Source: Xiphophorus maculatus (Eukaryota; Chordata; Actinopteri; Cyprinodontiformes; Poeciliidae). From it: a stretch of DNA of 64,000 bases. The notes below the pieces were generated by a model, which made no database searches, was not told the origin of the DNA, and saw only the letters and a list, made by a program, of their open reading frames with translations. The stretch lies in assembly GCF_002775205.1 (NCBI RefSeq), contig NC_036454.1, positions 3,465,382 to 3,529,381 on the forward strand, read 5' to 3'. Made by a program: the position numbers and the translations under genes. Below, in pieces: positions 1-15,467 of the stretch; position 1 is the first letter of the stretch; each line of letters starts with the position of its first letter.

Positions 1-3579
<3,579 letters not shown>

Positions 3580-3790
3580 TGAGCATCCTCACATCGGAGC
3601 ACGTTGCACTGCTGGTCTGTTTCCTTGGCCTGAAAGTGGAAAATAAGTTTATAAAATCTTTAATGAGGGGAAAAAGTACTTGATGATTGGGCTTTTGTTT
3701 ATTTGGTTTTACTGACTGATATTTCTTTATTTGTTTTCAAAGTTATTAATGGTAAATTTGAGCGTGATTCTTTTCTTTTTTTATGTAATC

Positions 3791-3796
3791 AATAAA
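3791..3796 (+). terminator. Polyadenylation signal of the cathepsin gene
   Basis: AATAAA about 210 bp after the cathepsin stop codon, followed by a T-rich stretch. Confidence 0.6.
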
Positions 3797-3969
3797 CGTT
3801 GTAAACCAACATCTGTCCAGACTGATGTTTCTACCTTATAGTTTCTTATAAATGGTTGCAACAAAAGAAAAGAAACTTCAGAGTAATGCATCATGGCAAC
3901 AAAAAAAAGAAAGGACAAACGTGTAAAACCCAATTTTACCACTTAACATTAACATTTAAATATTTGGAG

Positions 3970-3975
3970 TTTATT
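3970..3975 (-). terminator. Candidate polyadenylation signal of the FBP2-type gene
   Basis: AATAAA on the minus strand, about 140 bp after the stop codon of the FBP2-type gene. The two convergent genes have their signals about 175 bp apart, leaving a very short intergenic gap. Confidence 0.45.
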
Positions 3976-4111
3976 ACAAGTCAAATTTAAAATCTTGTTT
4001 ACAAAGCCGACATACATTTAGTTTTATCCAAAAAGAAAAAAAAAAAGTCTGAATCTTTCAGGTGATAAAACATCAGTTGATGGAAAACGTAATATCCAAC
4101 ACATTCAGCTT

Positions 4112-7100
4112 TTATGAGAACTTCTTCACAAACGACAGGTATTCGTTGACGTCATCCGGCGAGCCGACCACAAAGGGAACCCGCTGGTGGAGCGTTTCGG
4201 GCTGAACGTCCAGAATCCTCTGGGTGCCGGTGGTGGCGAGGCCGCCCGCCTGCTCCATGAGGAAGGCGATGGGGTTGCATTCATACAGCAGCCGCAGCTA
4301 TAAGAGAACAGTTTTTATTTTTTAAAAAAGGTAAATGCATCAACTCAGAAAGCTCTGAACAAAATACTAACAGGCAGCTCCTGTAAATTTTGTTTTGTCG
4401 ACATGTAAACAAAGTTATTAAAGCAGCTTCAAGAATAAAAAACAGACACCATACTTGGTCTAGTTTCTAGTTAAAATATTGTTTTAAAAAAACAACAAAT
4501 TTTATCAAAACTCATCGACTTTCTCACTGTCAAACTTTATCTTTTGGATTTTTCATTAATTACACTGAAAATGTATGAAGTTCACTGCAAAATACAAATC
4601 TTACCAAGTATTATTTGTCTAGTTTAGTTGAATACTATAGTTCACTTAAAATAAGACTAGATTAACTTACAAGTACATTTTTTCCAAAAATAAAATAAAA
4701 AAAGATAGGAGCTTGTCTTGGTTAATAATTCCTTAATAATAATGAAAAATAACTGGTTCCACTGGCAGATTATTTCATTTAACATTTTGTCAATCAAGCT
4801 CCTGTATCGTGGGTAAAAGTTACTTGTAAGTTAGTTTTTTCTAGTGTACTAAGATATTTACACTAGAAACTAGACTAAAAGTACTTGATAAGATTTTGTG
4901 TTTTTGCAGTGCAGTCTGCAGAACTCACAAACATGTTTCATTTTTTACAAGAGAATATTTTTATGGAAATGTTATGCATGTTGTGGATAAAAACCCCTCG
5001 GAAAAAAGCTGGAATTTTAAAAGATATTTTTTAAACATTCAATTAAATTTTTGGCCAAAGTTATTAAGAGCTACAGTGGAGCAGGATTGAGTTATTTAAA
5101 AACATTTTCTGTTTAATTGTTTAAGTGACAAACTAAAAGCAGATCTGGGTGAACTAAAGTCTGCTTTTCAGTAAAAGTCAATGAATAGATGTTCTATTTT
5201 ACTATGAGATAAAAACAATAGCATGACTAATGAAATTCAGTAATTTGTTGGTTATAAAGCACAAACCGTCTCCGTCTGATGTTACCTTTCCTTTGGGGCT
5301 CTTCTCGTTTGCAGGATACATGAAGATCCCTCCGTAGGTGATGGTTCGATGAACATCTGACACCATGGATCCCACGTAACGGGCCCCATACGGGGAACCT
5401 CCATCCTGCAGGAGCGACAGAAACGCACTTCTGTTATTAACCGTTTTTTAAATAAATGGTTTGGTGCAATTTATTGAAAAACAGCTACATATGGATCAGG
5501 GTTGTTATGTGAAACAGTTTGATGCAAATCACAGAATTGGCCTGAAGTTTCATCTTGATTATTGAACTTCTATCAGATTTAAATTTATAAAATGTTTTAT
5601 TTGCTTTTAAAGGGAACCTGTTATGCAAAAACTAAATTTTTCAAGTTCTTATTCTTCCATTTGCGTCTGCATTGCTTCTGAAAACAACCCAAGACTTAAA
5701 AAAAAACACCCAGACGTTTTTAGACAATGAATTAAGATTTTTTGGTGTCTGGAAAATGTGCAGTTTCAAAAACTGCAACACCAGAAGAGCTCCAACATGT
5801 TTGGTCAGCTGGTTTTACCGCTGCATACGCTGTACAAACTGTTAAAAAAAATCTAAACTCCTTTAAAAAAAGCCTAATTTGAAAATAATAAGAATTAAAA
5901 ATGATCTATAATGCTTCCTTGAACAGGTTAGGATAAATTTATGGGTGATACAAAAAATGTTCAATACATTTTTGCTCAAAATCATTCTTAGATAATGAGA
6001 TTTTATTCTGCTCAGTTCTGCCTTTTTTTTTTTTTTTTTACCCCTCCAGGGGGTCTTTTGTGGGCTCTAGTGTCCCTTATATGACAGTAGGCTGACAGGA
6101 AACGGGGACGGAGGGGAGGAAGACATGCGGCAAATATCGTCAGGTCCGGGAGTCGAACCCGCAACGACCGCGTTGAGGACTGAAGGCCTCCAAATATGGG
6201 TTGCGCTAACCGCTACGCCACCACGGCACGCCCCAGTTCTGCCTATTTTTGAGCTGTTTTATGATGTCCTGTCACTTTAAATTCAAATAAGCTGCTGATG
6301 GCCACGCCCCCTTGCATATTTGAAAAGCAGAAATGGAGCCTCCTGCACAACAAAAAAGAATACAGCAAGTGGTTTCTGAATGGCAAGTCAACAAAAGACT
6401 CGTCTTTTCCAGAAGCCATTTTTAAAATGATTGGAGTTGACCTAAAAAGTTTACACAAAACATTTCCAAGTATTTTTGTCTAATTTCTATTGCCAGTATC
6501 TTAGTACACCCAAGATAATTCAAAAATAACTTGAAAGTAAATTTTTAGCAGGATATAAAAGCTTGTTTTAAGTGGTTCCTTAATATTGGTGAAAAGTGCT
6601 GGTTCCACTAGATTTCTTCAGTTACAAAACAAGAAAAACACAAATTATGAGTGAAATAATCTGCCAGTGAAACAAAAACTTTTTGTATCAATATTAAAAA
6701 TTTATTGAAATAAAACAAGCTGCTGTCTTGCTGAAAAGTTGCTTGTATGTTAGTTTTATCTTGTTTCAAGTGTACCAATATAAAATGTAAAATGTTCTGT
6801 ATTCATGTTAACATTTGTCTAAACAAAAACAAACCAGTTTTTACAAGAAAAAAAACTTTTGATTGATAAAGCGCCACTTTACACTAAATCCTCCAGTTGT
6901 TTTGTTTTCTCATGTTTGATCATTTTGCTGTAACTTTAAAGGATAATCAGTAACCAGCAGAGGGGTCAAAGTTCACCTGCAGCCGATCTGGGTCACATTA
7001 AGCAAACAAACTCCTCCAGGGTCGGAGTGGAAACTGGTTTTTGTGGCTTTGCATGTTTCTGTTTTCCTCCGCAGACTGAAGCTTGGAGGAGATAAGTTGC

Positions 7101-10100
7101 CCTTTCATGTTCGGAGTCATGTGTTTGCTGACTCACCTCACACTCGTCACACACTCGGAGTGTGTGTTCACAACGTTCCTCAGTCCACAAAACTCATAAA
7201 CACACTCTTATCTTTCTCTCTACGCAACAAATAACGATCACAATCTGACTTTCTGTGATTTTTCTCCACCATTTTTTTATTTCTCCAGATAAAATTTGTG
7301 GCTACAGCTGAAACTTTCATCCTCCAACTTGTTTTAAACAAATCAGGCAGGTGGAGAGCAGGAAGTAAATGCTGTGGCGCTGCATTCGGTTTTAATCCCC
7401 TGTGGTATCTGAGGCATGTTTACGTTGCTCCATAACCTCGTGATTTAAGCTTCTGCCGTCGGTCAGTGCTGCGGTTTAGGCTCCCATCTGCTGTGTCACT
7501 GTTACGATCACGAGTGTTCGAACCCGTCACACAATGTTTTCCTTTTATTTTCTAAAAATAACCCGAAGCAGGAAGTAATGAAACCTTCAGGCGTCTAAAA
7601 AAGTGAAATCGTGGCAGATTAAGAAAACAATCAGGCTGCTGTTCATTAAAATGTTTTTTATTTTTATCCTCAAAGCTGTAAACCTGCGCCAGAGTACGAG
7701 AAAAAAAAAGAATAAAGTTGTAAACTTAGGAGAATAAAAAAATATGAGAATAAATTCATACTATTATTTTTTAGGCCTTTACAGTGAGGCTATTTGAGGA
7801 TGAAATATTATTACATTACATTAATATTAGAACAATATTTTGTTATTTCTCATTATTGTGATTTATTTATAAAACCAACACCAAATGCATACAAAAATGA
7901 CACAAAAAGAGTCTTATAGCTGCAATAAAATGAAGAATTTTGATAATTTTTGGTTTTATTAATAAATATGAGAATAAACGACAAAATATTAATAAAACAT
8001 TAATATAATGAATAATATTTCACCCTTAAAAGCAGCATCACAGGTCACAACATACGATGGCCATCATAATTCTGACTGTAGACAACTGATAATACAGTAG
8101 ATAACATTTTATGACTTAATTCTTGATAAAAAAAAATTTTTTAGCTTGTACTCTGTGATATGTTTTGAGTTATGAGCATAAAAAAGCCAAAAATCCCAGA
8201 AAAAAACATTTTAATCTGCAGCAGCGTGATTATTTTCGTCATCTCTGCTCATCATGTTCAGTTTGAATCCATCCAGGTTTGTTTCTGCACAGCTGAATGG
8301 TTGCCATGGAGATTAGAGGATTTCTCAAACATGCATGAAATAATCAATCACTGCAGATATTAAAATTACATGACGATGCATAAAATAATACGCAGAAGTG
8401 ACATGACTGTCCATTGAAAGAATGAACTTTTTTTACTGACTGAGCAGGATTCACAGGATGATGAATCACAGAGGAAATAAAAATGAAGATTCAAGCTTTT
8501 CCTCTGATTCATCAGTGATGAGTGAGACTGAAACGGACTCTGTCATCGTGTCTTTAACTCCGGAGTGCTGAATAGACACCAGAGCCGACAGGCTGCAGCT
8601 TCCTGACCAAACGTCGCACCAGCTGATGGTCACACGCCAACGCCCGACTGGAATCTGTGATCGTTTGGTTTGGCCTGCGGCGCCCGGCTAAACGAAGCAA
8701 CTAACCCTGCAAAAACACCAAATATTATCAACTTACTCCTAAGTTTGTTTCGTCTTATTTCAGCTATATTAAGATATTTGCAGTAGAAACTAAAAATACT
8801 TGTTAAGATTTTGTGTTTTGAAGTTTGTTCATTAACAGGCCTGTTATGAAAACTAATTTCTCTGGATGATAAATTGTCCCAGAAGTTATTGCCATAAATG
8901 ATAATATTGGGTTGTTGAGACAATTTTCAGTGAATATACTTGAAAATATATTTTAAAGAACACATTCTTAAAGATCAATAAACTTTAAATATTAATGAAC
9001 ATTTAACACTTTAACTGGCAGACATTTTAAATATCCAAAATAAAAAATAAACAACAAATAAAATGAATAACGAAGTCTTTGTAAACAAATCTGTCCTTTA
9101 AATAAGTGATAGCAGAGAACAAAACAACAGACTGAATGGATTAATCAAATTTATTTATTATTAATTTATTTATACTGCTTGTTGTGACAGACCTATTCAT
9201 TAATAAATAATTGATTTTGATTACTGAAGTCGTTGGACTTTCATGTCTCTAAAGTATAAGTGAACATATTTGCTCTAAATTGTGTTAAACTGTGTAATTA
9301 TTGCAAAGAAAATGGGCGTTTTTCTGCAGTCAGTTCTCTGTAAACTCATCCAGGCAGATCAAGCGCTTCGTCAGGACTCACATGATGAGCTTCTGACAAA
9401 CTCATAACTCAGGAGCCAATTTTATTTCTGCACCAGTGATTCTCCTGTGTGCCAGTGAGTCTCCCTTCTACTTTACAGCTTCATCAGCAGGAATCAGATT
9501 AAATCAGACGCATTATCTCACGTTTCTGGCTCCGCTGCAAAAACGCTGAATATTACCAACTACTGCCGGTTTAGTTTGAATAGTGCAAACATCTTAATTC
9601 ACAATAAGTCAAATGTAACTTACAAGTAGCTTTTGGACAAGACATAAAAGCTTGTTTTAAGTTAATAATTCCTTAATATTTATATAAAAAAGTTCTAGTT
9701 TCACTGCCGGATTATTTGACTTGTAAATAGTAATTACATTTTTCATCAATATTAAGGATTTATTGACTTAAAACAAGGTCATATTTCTTGCTGAAAAGTT
9801 ACTTGTAAGTTAGTTTAGTCTTATTTTAAGTGAACTAAGATGTTTACAGTAGAATAACCAAAAATACTTGGTGATATTTTGTGTTTTACAGTGTATAAGA
9901 GGCTGCAGTTTTGAGTGGAAACGTCTCACCTCGGGGTGTTTCTTGTGTTTGAGGTATTCGTTGATGGAGGGGTGGAAGTATTTGGCGTAGCCTTCGTTCA
10001 GACTGTAGATCTTTCCCTTCTGCTTGATCCGCACGTTCCTCTCAATCAGGATGAACTCACCGATGGCCTTTAAGGAGGAGCAGAGAAGAAAACGCTTAAA

Positions 10101-13100
10101 TTCACTGAAATGTTCTGGAAAAGTTTTGATTTGTAAGCTTAAAGCAAAATATCTGTGCGGATTTCAAATTGTTGGTGTACACTGTAAAAACACAAAGTCT
10201 TACAAAGTAATTGTGGTGTAGTTTCTAGGGCAGATATCTTAATACACTTAATACAAGTAACTTTTATCCAAGATACAGGAGCTTATTTTGTTATAAGCTA
10301 TGCTAATTATTTTTCATCAATATTAAGGAATTATTTACTTAAATTAAACTCCTATTATTTGCAGAAAAGTTACTTGTAAGTTAGTTTAGTCTTATTTTAA
10401 GTGTACTACGATGTTTGCATTAAAAACTACACCAAAAATACTCAGTCTAAACAAATAAGTCTTTTATATCTTTCAACAGACTTTGTTTGATGCCAATTTA
10501 TAACAAATATTTGCAGTTGGAGATTAAAAAAAATGCCAATTAGCTCAGGTTAAATCGTAACTTCAGGAGTTAACGGTGTCTGTTGGCAGCGGGGAGGAAA
10601 GTCGGCGGACTCACCGGGTCGAGCATGAAGAAGTTGAGGCCGGCGCCGGTGCTGAGGGCGACGAGCGTGGCGCTGCCGTAGAGCGCGTAGCCGGCGCACA
10701 CGATGCTGTTCCCCTGCTGCAGGGCGTCCTGCTCTGTGGGCTCGCCTTCTGACGTCTGAGGAAAACAGAGTTAGCTACATTCAGCAATACACCTGAAACA
10801 ATTAATCACGATTAATCGTTTACGAAAATAATTTACTATAGTAATCGATTAATTGTTAACTAAACTGCAAAACAAAAAATCTTAAGTATTTTTGTTCTAG
10901 TTTCTAGTGTATATGTCTTAGTACACTTGAAATAAGACAAACTACTTACAAGTAACTCTTAAGGAAGATATAAGAGCTTTTAAGTACATCATTTATTAAT
11001 ATTGATGAAAAAGTTTTAGTTTCACTGGAAGATTATTTTACTTATAACACGGGGAAAATGTCTTATTAGAAGTGAAATAATCTGTCAATGGAAATAAACA
11101 TTTTGGTAAGATTTTCTGTTTTTGCAGTGTAAATAAATCCCGATGCTGATGTGATGGATTTTACATCCTTAGGTATAAAATAAAACAATTCAACTGATAT
11201 TACTTTGTTTCTGCATTTAGTTTTCTTCTCTTTCTTGTTTGATTAATTAATTAAAACTCCTCTTAGTGTTTCCTCCTAAAAGAACTAAAATGATTCATTT
11301 GCCCTCATTTATAGTGCAAATATTTTGAATGAAGACAAAACTTTTAGCACTATTTTTAGTCAATAAGTTTTTTATATTGATAGAAAACTGGAAGATTATT
11401 TAACTTGGGAAAATGTCACGTTCTCAGTGTTTTTGTTTAATTATTATTGACTAAAACCAAGCTCCCATATGTTGCTGAAACGTTATTTATAAGTTAGTTT
11501 TGTCTTATTTCAAGTACATTAAGATATTTGCACAAGAAACAAAACAAAAATACTTGTTAAGGTTTTTGCAGTGTGGAGTATAAAGACTCAAAAAAGGCTG
11601 TTTGCCTCCTCACTGAGCAGGAATTAAACGTAAACTGTAGAAAAAATATTTTATAAATGCATTTAATTTTGTCTGCAAACATGTTCTACCCAGAACTTGT
11701 AAAGTGTTGTAGTTTTAGCTTCACATTCTGTAATAAATTCTCCCATTAAGCACCTTTTCTATCTAATTATTAGTGTGTTAATCCTAGAAATAATCAACAG
11801 ATCAGCCCTGCACTGTGTTCATGTTAAGTCAGGCACAAATGGCTGACATATGTTTTAGCTGCAGATGCACCTTTTGCTACCAATAAGCAAAAGTTCACAA
11901 AAGGAATCCTGTGCTGCTGCATTTCAGGCTGTAAAATGTTTACTTTCTTATTTTAAAATATTTAATATTTTTTATTAGCGGGTTTTAAGTTATTTCTAAT
12001 AAAGCATTAAGTGAAAAATCAGCAGAATGCACCGCTTTTTGAAATCAATAGTCTGAATAATCAATATCTAAAACAATCGCTAGTTTGTTTTAGATAGTCA
12101 GTTTTTAATTATTAATGTTTCCTTTTTAATTTAGACAATTTTTGATCTGGTGTTTTTTGTACATTAAACAAACTTTTCATTTTCATCGCATTTTATTTTT
12201 TTCTTTTCAGCCATGCAGTAATATTTCTGAATTGTTCATGTAACAAATAATGATAATAAAAAAATTAAGAATGAAAAGGAGAAGAAAACAATACATAAAC
12301 TTGGAATATTTTCCTCATTAAAAGTTTATATTTTTATCAAATGAACAGCATTAATCTGAATTGTTTCTTTTTTTTTTTACTTTGAGCGATTTAATTTAAA
12401 ATATAAAAAACAATATATCAATAATTATTTAAAAACCCCTCTATATTGTTTCGTTTTTACATATTTACTCAATTCTTCTGCAGTGATTGTCAGATTAAAA
12501 TGTTTCGCCTAACTTTAGATTAGTTAAACACCGCCCTCTTGTGGCTGCAGCATGTTGCTGCAGTTTTTAATGGAATCAGTTTTCCATAAACAGATTTGTA
12601 GTTTTGGTAAACAGTGAGACTCACCCGTTTGTAGATGGCGAATATGGTGCCAATGGAGGCCAGGCAGTCGATGTTACTGGAACCGTCCAGAGGGTCAAAG
12701 CAGACCACGTATTTTCCCTGAGTTCAAATGAAAAAAACAGTTTTATCTTCAGGGTCTGAGTGATGATCCTGAGAAAAATCCTTCAAAGTGATGACAGGAT
12801 AAACTGCAGTGATGCTTATTGCTCAGTCTCAGCTCGTTTCAGACCCTGGTCTAGTTCTGACGGTCATGATCCGAAACTCGTGACCAAAGGTGAGGAATGG
12901 CACCTGGAAGGACCAGCCAATCACCATCCTCACCTTCCAACTGAAAATAAGCCTTCAATCTCAAATATAGATACTGCCACAAAAAAACAAAAATAAATAA
13001 AACAAAACTAGGAGTAAATTTCTGCCAACAAATCAAAATTTTCTGAACATTCCCTGCTTTTCTCTACAAAATGTTCTGAGATTAACCTCAAAATGTCCTC

Positions 13101-15467
13101 GTTTTTTCTAGCATATTTTCAACTTTTGAAAATCAGAAATTTGCTTGATTCTTTTCCTTGAAATTTTCTTTAGGTCTTAGAACAAACACTGAAATGTCCA
13201 AGCTATTTTTCTAGAAAATTTCTGAGATTAATCTCAAAATTTCAGATTTTTTTCTTGAAAATTTCAACTTTTGAAATTCAGAACTTTCTAAATTTTTTCT
13301 AAAACAAATTTAGAAGACCAACCTCAAAATGTTTTGGCAAATTTTCAACTCTTCAAACTGACATGTTTTTATTTTTTAAGATTAATCTCAGAAACTTCTG
13401 AGTTTTTATTTAAGTTTTGCAAAAATTTACTCTTTTTTTTTTCATGTAAACTGGTCTTAATACACCGTCATAGTCTGCAGCTCTAAAATAAAAAAAACAA
13501 TATTCACTTATGAAAAACATGAAAACGATGTTTCTGAGTGGAAAGCAGCATAAATTTCTCATCATTGGTAAAACCTAAACTAATTATCTACATGTTTAAA
13601 TATGTTATAAAAACTTGCAGTTTCAGGCATCCCAGCTGTTAAAAGTGTGCTAGCCCTTTAAGAGCTTTGGTTACCCGTTTGTCCTTGGGGGTGACGATGA
13701 GCTCCTTGTTCTCCTCGGACACCATGCAGCAGGTGCTGTAGGACGCCTGCAGCATGTTGATGACCAGGTCGTTGGACAGGACGTCCAGCTTCTTCACGTC
13801 GTCGCCCGTCACGTTCACGGAGCCGGCCATGCCCTGCCTGGAGCCGGCAGAGTAACAAGAGACGACCTTCAGGTAAATCTCCAGGTAAATCTACCACTAC
13901 AGTTTAGTCAGTGGACAGAGAAAAACAAAAACAAGAGGAATACATTTCCACCAAAAATCTCAGAGGTTTTGAGATTAATCTCAGAATTGTTCCAGAAAAA
14001 GACAGAGACATTTCTGAGTTTCAAAAGTCAAAAAATTACAATTTTTGAAACTCCAAAGTTTTACTAGACAATTTCTGATATTAATCTAAAAATTACAGAA
14101 TTTTTTCACAAAATTTTCAACTTTTCAAACTCAGAAATTTCCATTTTTTTCAAGAAAATTTCTAGATTAACCTGAAATTGCTGAGTTTTTTTGGCTATTT
14201 TTCTTATCAAATTTTATATATATAAAAAACTTTTTGTATTGCTTCTGCATCATATTTTATTATATAAATAATTGATTTATTTTTGTGTTTCAGTGATTCT
14301 GTTTTGGAAAGGAGGAAAAATGGAGAATGAGGAAGAAAAAGAAGAAACTGCACAAAATCTTACACATTTAAAAAGAACTGGACAAACGTTGTTAAAAAAT
14401 CAGAAGAACATCTCAGCTGGAGGAAAATCAACCAAATGACTGCACTTCTTAATGTTAGAAGAATTAAAGAGGACTAACCAACTGGACTGGTATATTTTAG
14501 GTAACTTAATCTTGAATTTCGGCACCATCCTAAACATTTGGTCAGGCTGACATTTTGAAAACCCTGTAAAAATTCCACTACTGAAAACCTGGCTGTGTCT
14601 CCATCAGTCCCCAAACAAAGAAGATTGCAAAGTTATTGCATCAATTTTTAGCAACTCAGAACATTGACAGTCGTGTGTAATGTTTTATTTCTCCATGATA
14701 ACGCAGATAAAGGGAATCATAACCAAACAGAGCTTCTGCTCCACGGTGTTACATCAGGACTGCTTAGGAAATGTTAAACCAGGAGGAGAGTCAGAGTTCG
14801 ACTCCTGAGTCGACTGTGGCAAGAAAATAAAATGTCCTACATTTGGTCCTTCAGAGGAATCAGCTCTGACTGCTGCCATGCAGCTTTTTTACATATTTGT
14901 GGAAACTATCACCCTGTCGAGACACTACATGAGACGAATAATCTGTCAAACAATTTAGTTCCTCTGCATTCTCTCAGTGCTAATTAGAAATATCCAATCA
15001 GAGACAGGGGGCGGGTCTTAGCGCGGTCAATCACTCCCTTGTGCTGCTCATCTCACTACAGTTTCTCCAGTCACCAGAGCCTGTTCTGAATGCTAAAGCT
15101 AGTTAGCATTGCGGGTAAACAGTTTTCCTCTGACAATATCTAAACATTTTCTTGTTTTTCAAAGCAAGTTGAAAATTTTTCAAGCTCAGAAATTTCTTTG
15201 TTTTTTACAGAAAATTTCTGAGCTTAATATAAATATTTCTGAGTTTTTTTGTCTTGGATTTACTTCTCTTTTTTCCAGACAGGTACGAACTCACAGGTGG
15301 GCGAGGCCGGCCTTCCGCACCGCGGAGGAAATGGCTTTGATGGCGGTCAGCATGGCAGTGAGCAGCTGGGTCAGCTCCCCGGTGGCTCCTTTCGCCTGCC
15401 GGCCCGTTTCGATGATGAACCGGGTCAGGGTCCAGACGTCTGTGTCGAAGGCAGACTGGTCCGACAT
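4112..15467 (-). CDS. fbp2: Fructose-1,6-bisphosphatase, muscle (FBP2) type, complete, 7 exons
   Basis: Hydrolyses fructose-1,6-bisphosphate to fructose-6-phosphate in gluconeogenesis and glyconeogenesis; cytosolic tetramer. Exons in coding order: 15295-15467, 13675-13837, 12625-12717, 10615-10755, 9930-10067, 5286-5405, 4112-4297. They sum to 1014 bp (337 codons plus stop), the normal family length. The metal/phosphate motif [11 protein letters not shown] is in exon 3, SEEN in exon 2, GARYVGSM in exon 6, and [11 protein letters not shown] spans exons 6/7. The FBP2 call rests on [23 protein letters not shown] and an acidic residue (Asp) at isoform position 69 (VTGDDVKK). Oddities: the codon made near the exon 1/2 junction is Gln (AHLQGMAG), where the family has Tyr. 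The basic KKKGK segment reads KQKGK. Introns are full of repeats. Start ATG chosen because MSDQ matches the FBP N-terminus. Confidence 0.93.
4583..4911. mobile_element. Palindromic MITE, CACTGCAAAA family, copy 1
   Basis: Near-perfect hairpin in fbp2 intron 6. Ends are CACTGCAAAATACAAATCTT and GATTTTGTGTTTTTGCAGTG. The halves contain mirrored motifs, for example AATAATTCCTTAATA and a CACTGGCAGATTATTTCA core. One of about 13 family members in the window. Confidence 0.8.
5605..6310. mobile_element. DNA-transposon relic, interrupted by a SINE
   Basis: Shares several segments with 44405-44940: AAAGGGAACCTGTTATG against AAAGGGCACCTGTTGTG, TTTTTTGGTGTCTGGAAAAT, and TTTGGTCAGCTGGTTTTACC. Both copies lie in introns of the FBP genes. 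The copy here is split by the SINE at 6024-6234. Non-coding; probably a non-autonomous DNA transposon. Confidence 0.55.
6024..6234 (-). mobile_element. tRNA-derived SINE with target duplication
   Basis: Read on the minus strand it begins with a tRNA-like head. It has GTAGCGGTTAGCGC as A-box and GGTTCGACTCC as B-box of the internal pol III promoter, then an unrelated body and a terminal poly(A) (the T run at 6023-6041). The sequence AGTTCTGCCT occurs on both sides (6014-6023 and 6235-6244), a clear target-site duplication. It is nested inside the relic at 5605-6310. Confidence 0.85.
6455..6790. mobile_element. Palindromic MITE, CACTGCAAAA family, copy 2 (degenerate)
   Basis: Shares ACAAAACATTTCCAAGTATTTTTGTCTA and mirrored AAGCTTGTTTTAAGT / ACTTAAAACAAGC-type segments with copy 1; the ends are decayed. 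fbp2 intron 6. Confidence 0.65.
8706..8822. mobile_element. Palindromic MITE, CACTGCAAAA family, internally deleted copy 3
   Basis: CTGCAAAAACACCAAATATT at the left joins directly to the right-hand arm (TTTCGTCTTATTTCAG ... GTTAAGATTTTGTGTTTT). The centre of the hairpin is missing. Confidence 0.65.
8825..9240. repeat. Dispersed repeat with GATAAATTGTCCCAGAAGTT motif, copy 1
   Basis: Related to 57185-57825 and 62580-62965. Shared order: GCCTGT(C/T)A, ...GATAAATT..CC, AGAAGTTATTGC.ATAAA, TTGAGACAATTTTCA, CATTTAACACT, ATATCCAAAATAAA, AAGTC(T)CTGTAAACAAA. Non-coding teleost interspersed repeat, probably a DNA transposon. Confidence 0.6.
9534..9894. mobile_element. Palindromic MITE, CACTGCAAAA family, copy 4
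   Basis: GCTGCAAAAACGCTGAATAT at left, GATATTTTGTGTTTTACAGTG at right, with a long internal hairpin. Immediately beside fbp2 exon 5 (9930-10067). Confidence 0.75.
10179..10445. mobile_element. Palindromic MITE, CACTGCAAAA family, copy 5
   Basis: CACTGTAAAAACACAAAGTC at left; mirrored arm ends near ACACCAAAAATACTCAG. fbp2 intron 4, between two coding exons. Confidence 0.7.
10863..11129. mobile_element. Palindromic MITE, CACTGCAAAA family, copy 6
   Basis: Starts ACTGCAAAACAAAAAATCTT and ends GATTTTCTGTTTTTGCAGTG. fbp2 intron 3. Part of the second arm is deleted. Confidence 0.75.
11290..11573. mobile_element. Palindromic MITE, CACTGCAAAA family, copy 7
   Basis: Right arm clear (GTTAGTTTTGTCTTATTTCA ... 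GTTTTTGCAGTG); left end decayed. fbp2 intron 3. Confidence 0.6.
12489..12869. repeat. Segmental duplication, block a (source copy)
   Basis: Nearly identical to 34175-34554 (offset 21686). Includes fbp2 exon 3 and its splice sites plus flanking intron. Identity ends abruptly just after the shared CTAGTTCTGACGG. Confidence 0.9.
13060..13440. repeat. Degenerate short-period repeat in fbp2 intron 2
   Basis: Recurring motifs TTTCTGAGATTAATCTCAAAAT, AATTTTCAACTTTTGAAA and TCAGAAATTT follow each other about every 60-75 bases with many changes. Related stretches occur at 13955-14200, 15150-15250 and 34560-34650. The motif is partly self-complementary. Looks like a decayed local tandem amplification; no coding content. 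Confidence 0.55.
14381..15182. repeat. Segmental duplication, block b (source copy)
   Basis: About 800 bp of fbp2 intron 1, nearly identical to 34661-35462 (offset 20280). The right limit is sharp after GAAAATTTTTCAA. Contains a MITE-like segment with CCAATCAGAGACAGG and GGCGGGTCTTAGCGC that is also seen at 48005-48120 and 53304-53761. Confidence 0.9.

Noticed and set aside
7464..7540. tRNA-like stretch with GTGTTCGAACCCG
   Set aside because: A B-box-like motif is present but no convincing A-box, acceptor stem or anticodon loop; at best a decayed SINE head.
14750..14825. tRNA-like stretch with GAGTTCGACTCC, repeated in the duplicate at 35030-35105
   Set aside because: B-box resemblance and weak stem only; no proper cloverleaf could be drawn, so no tRNA gene is called.
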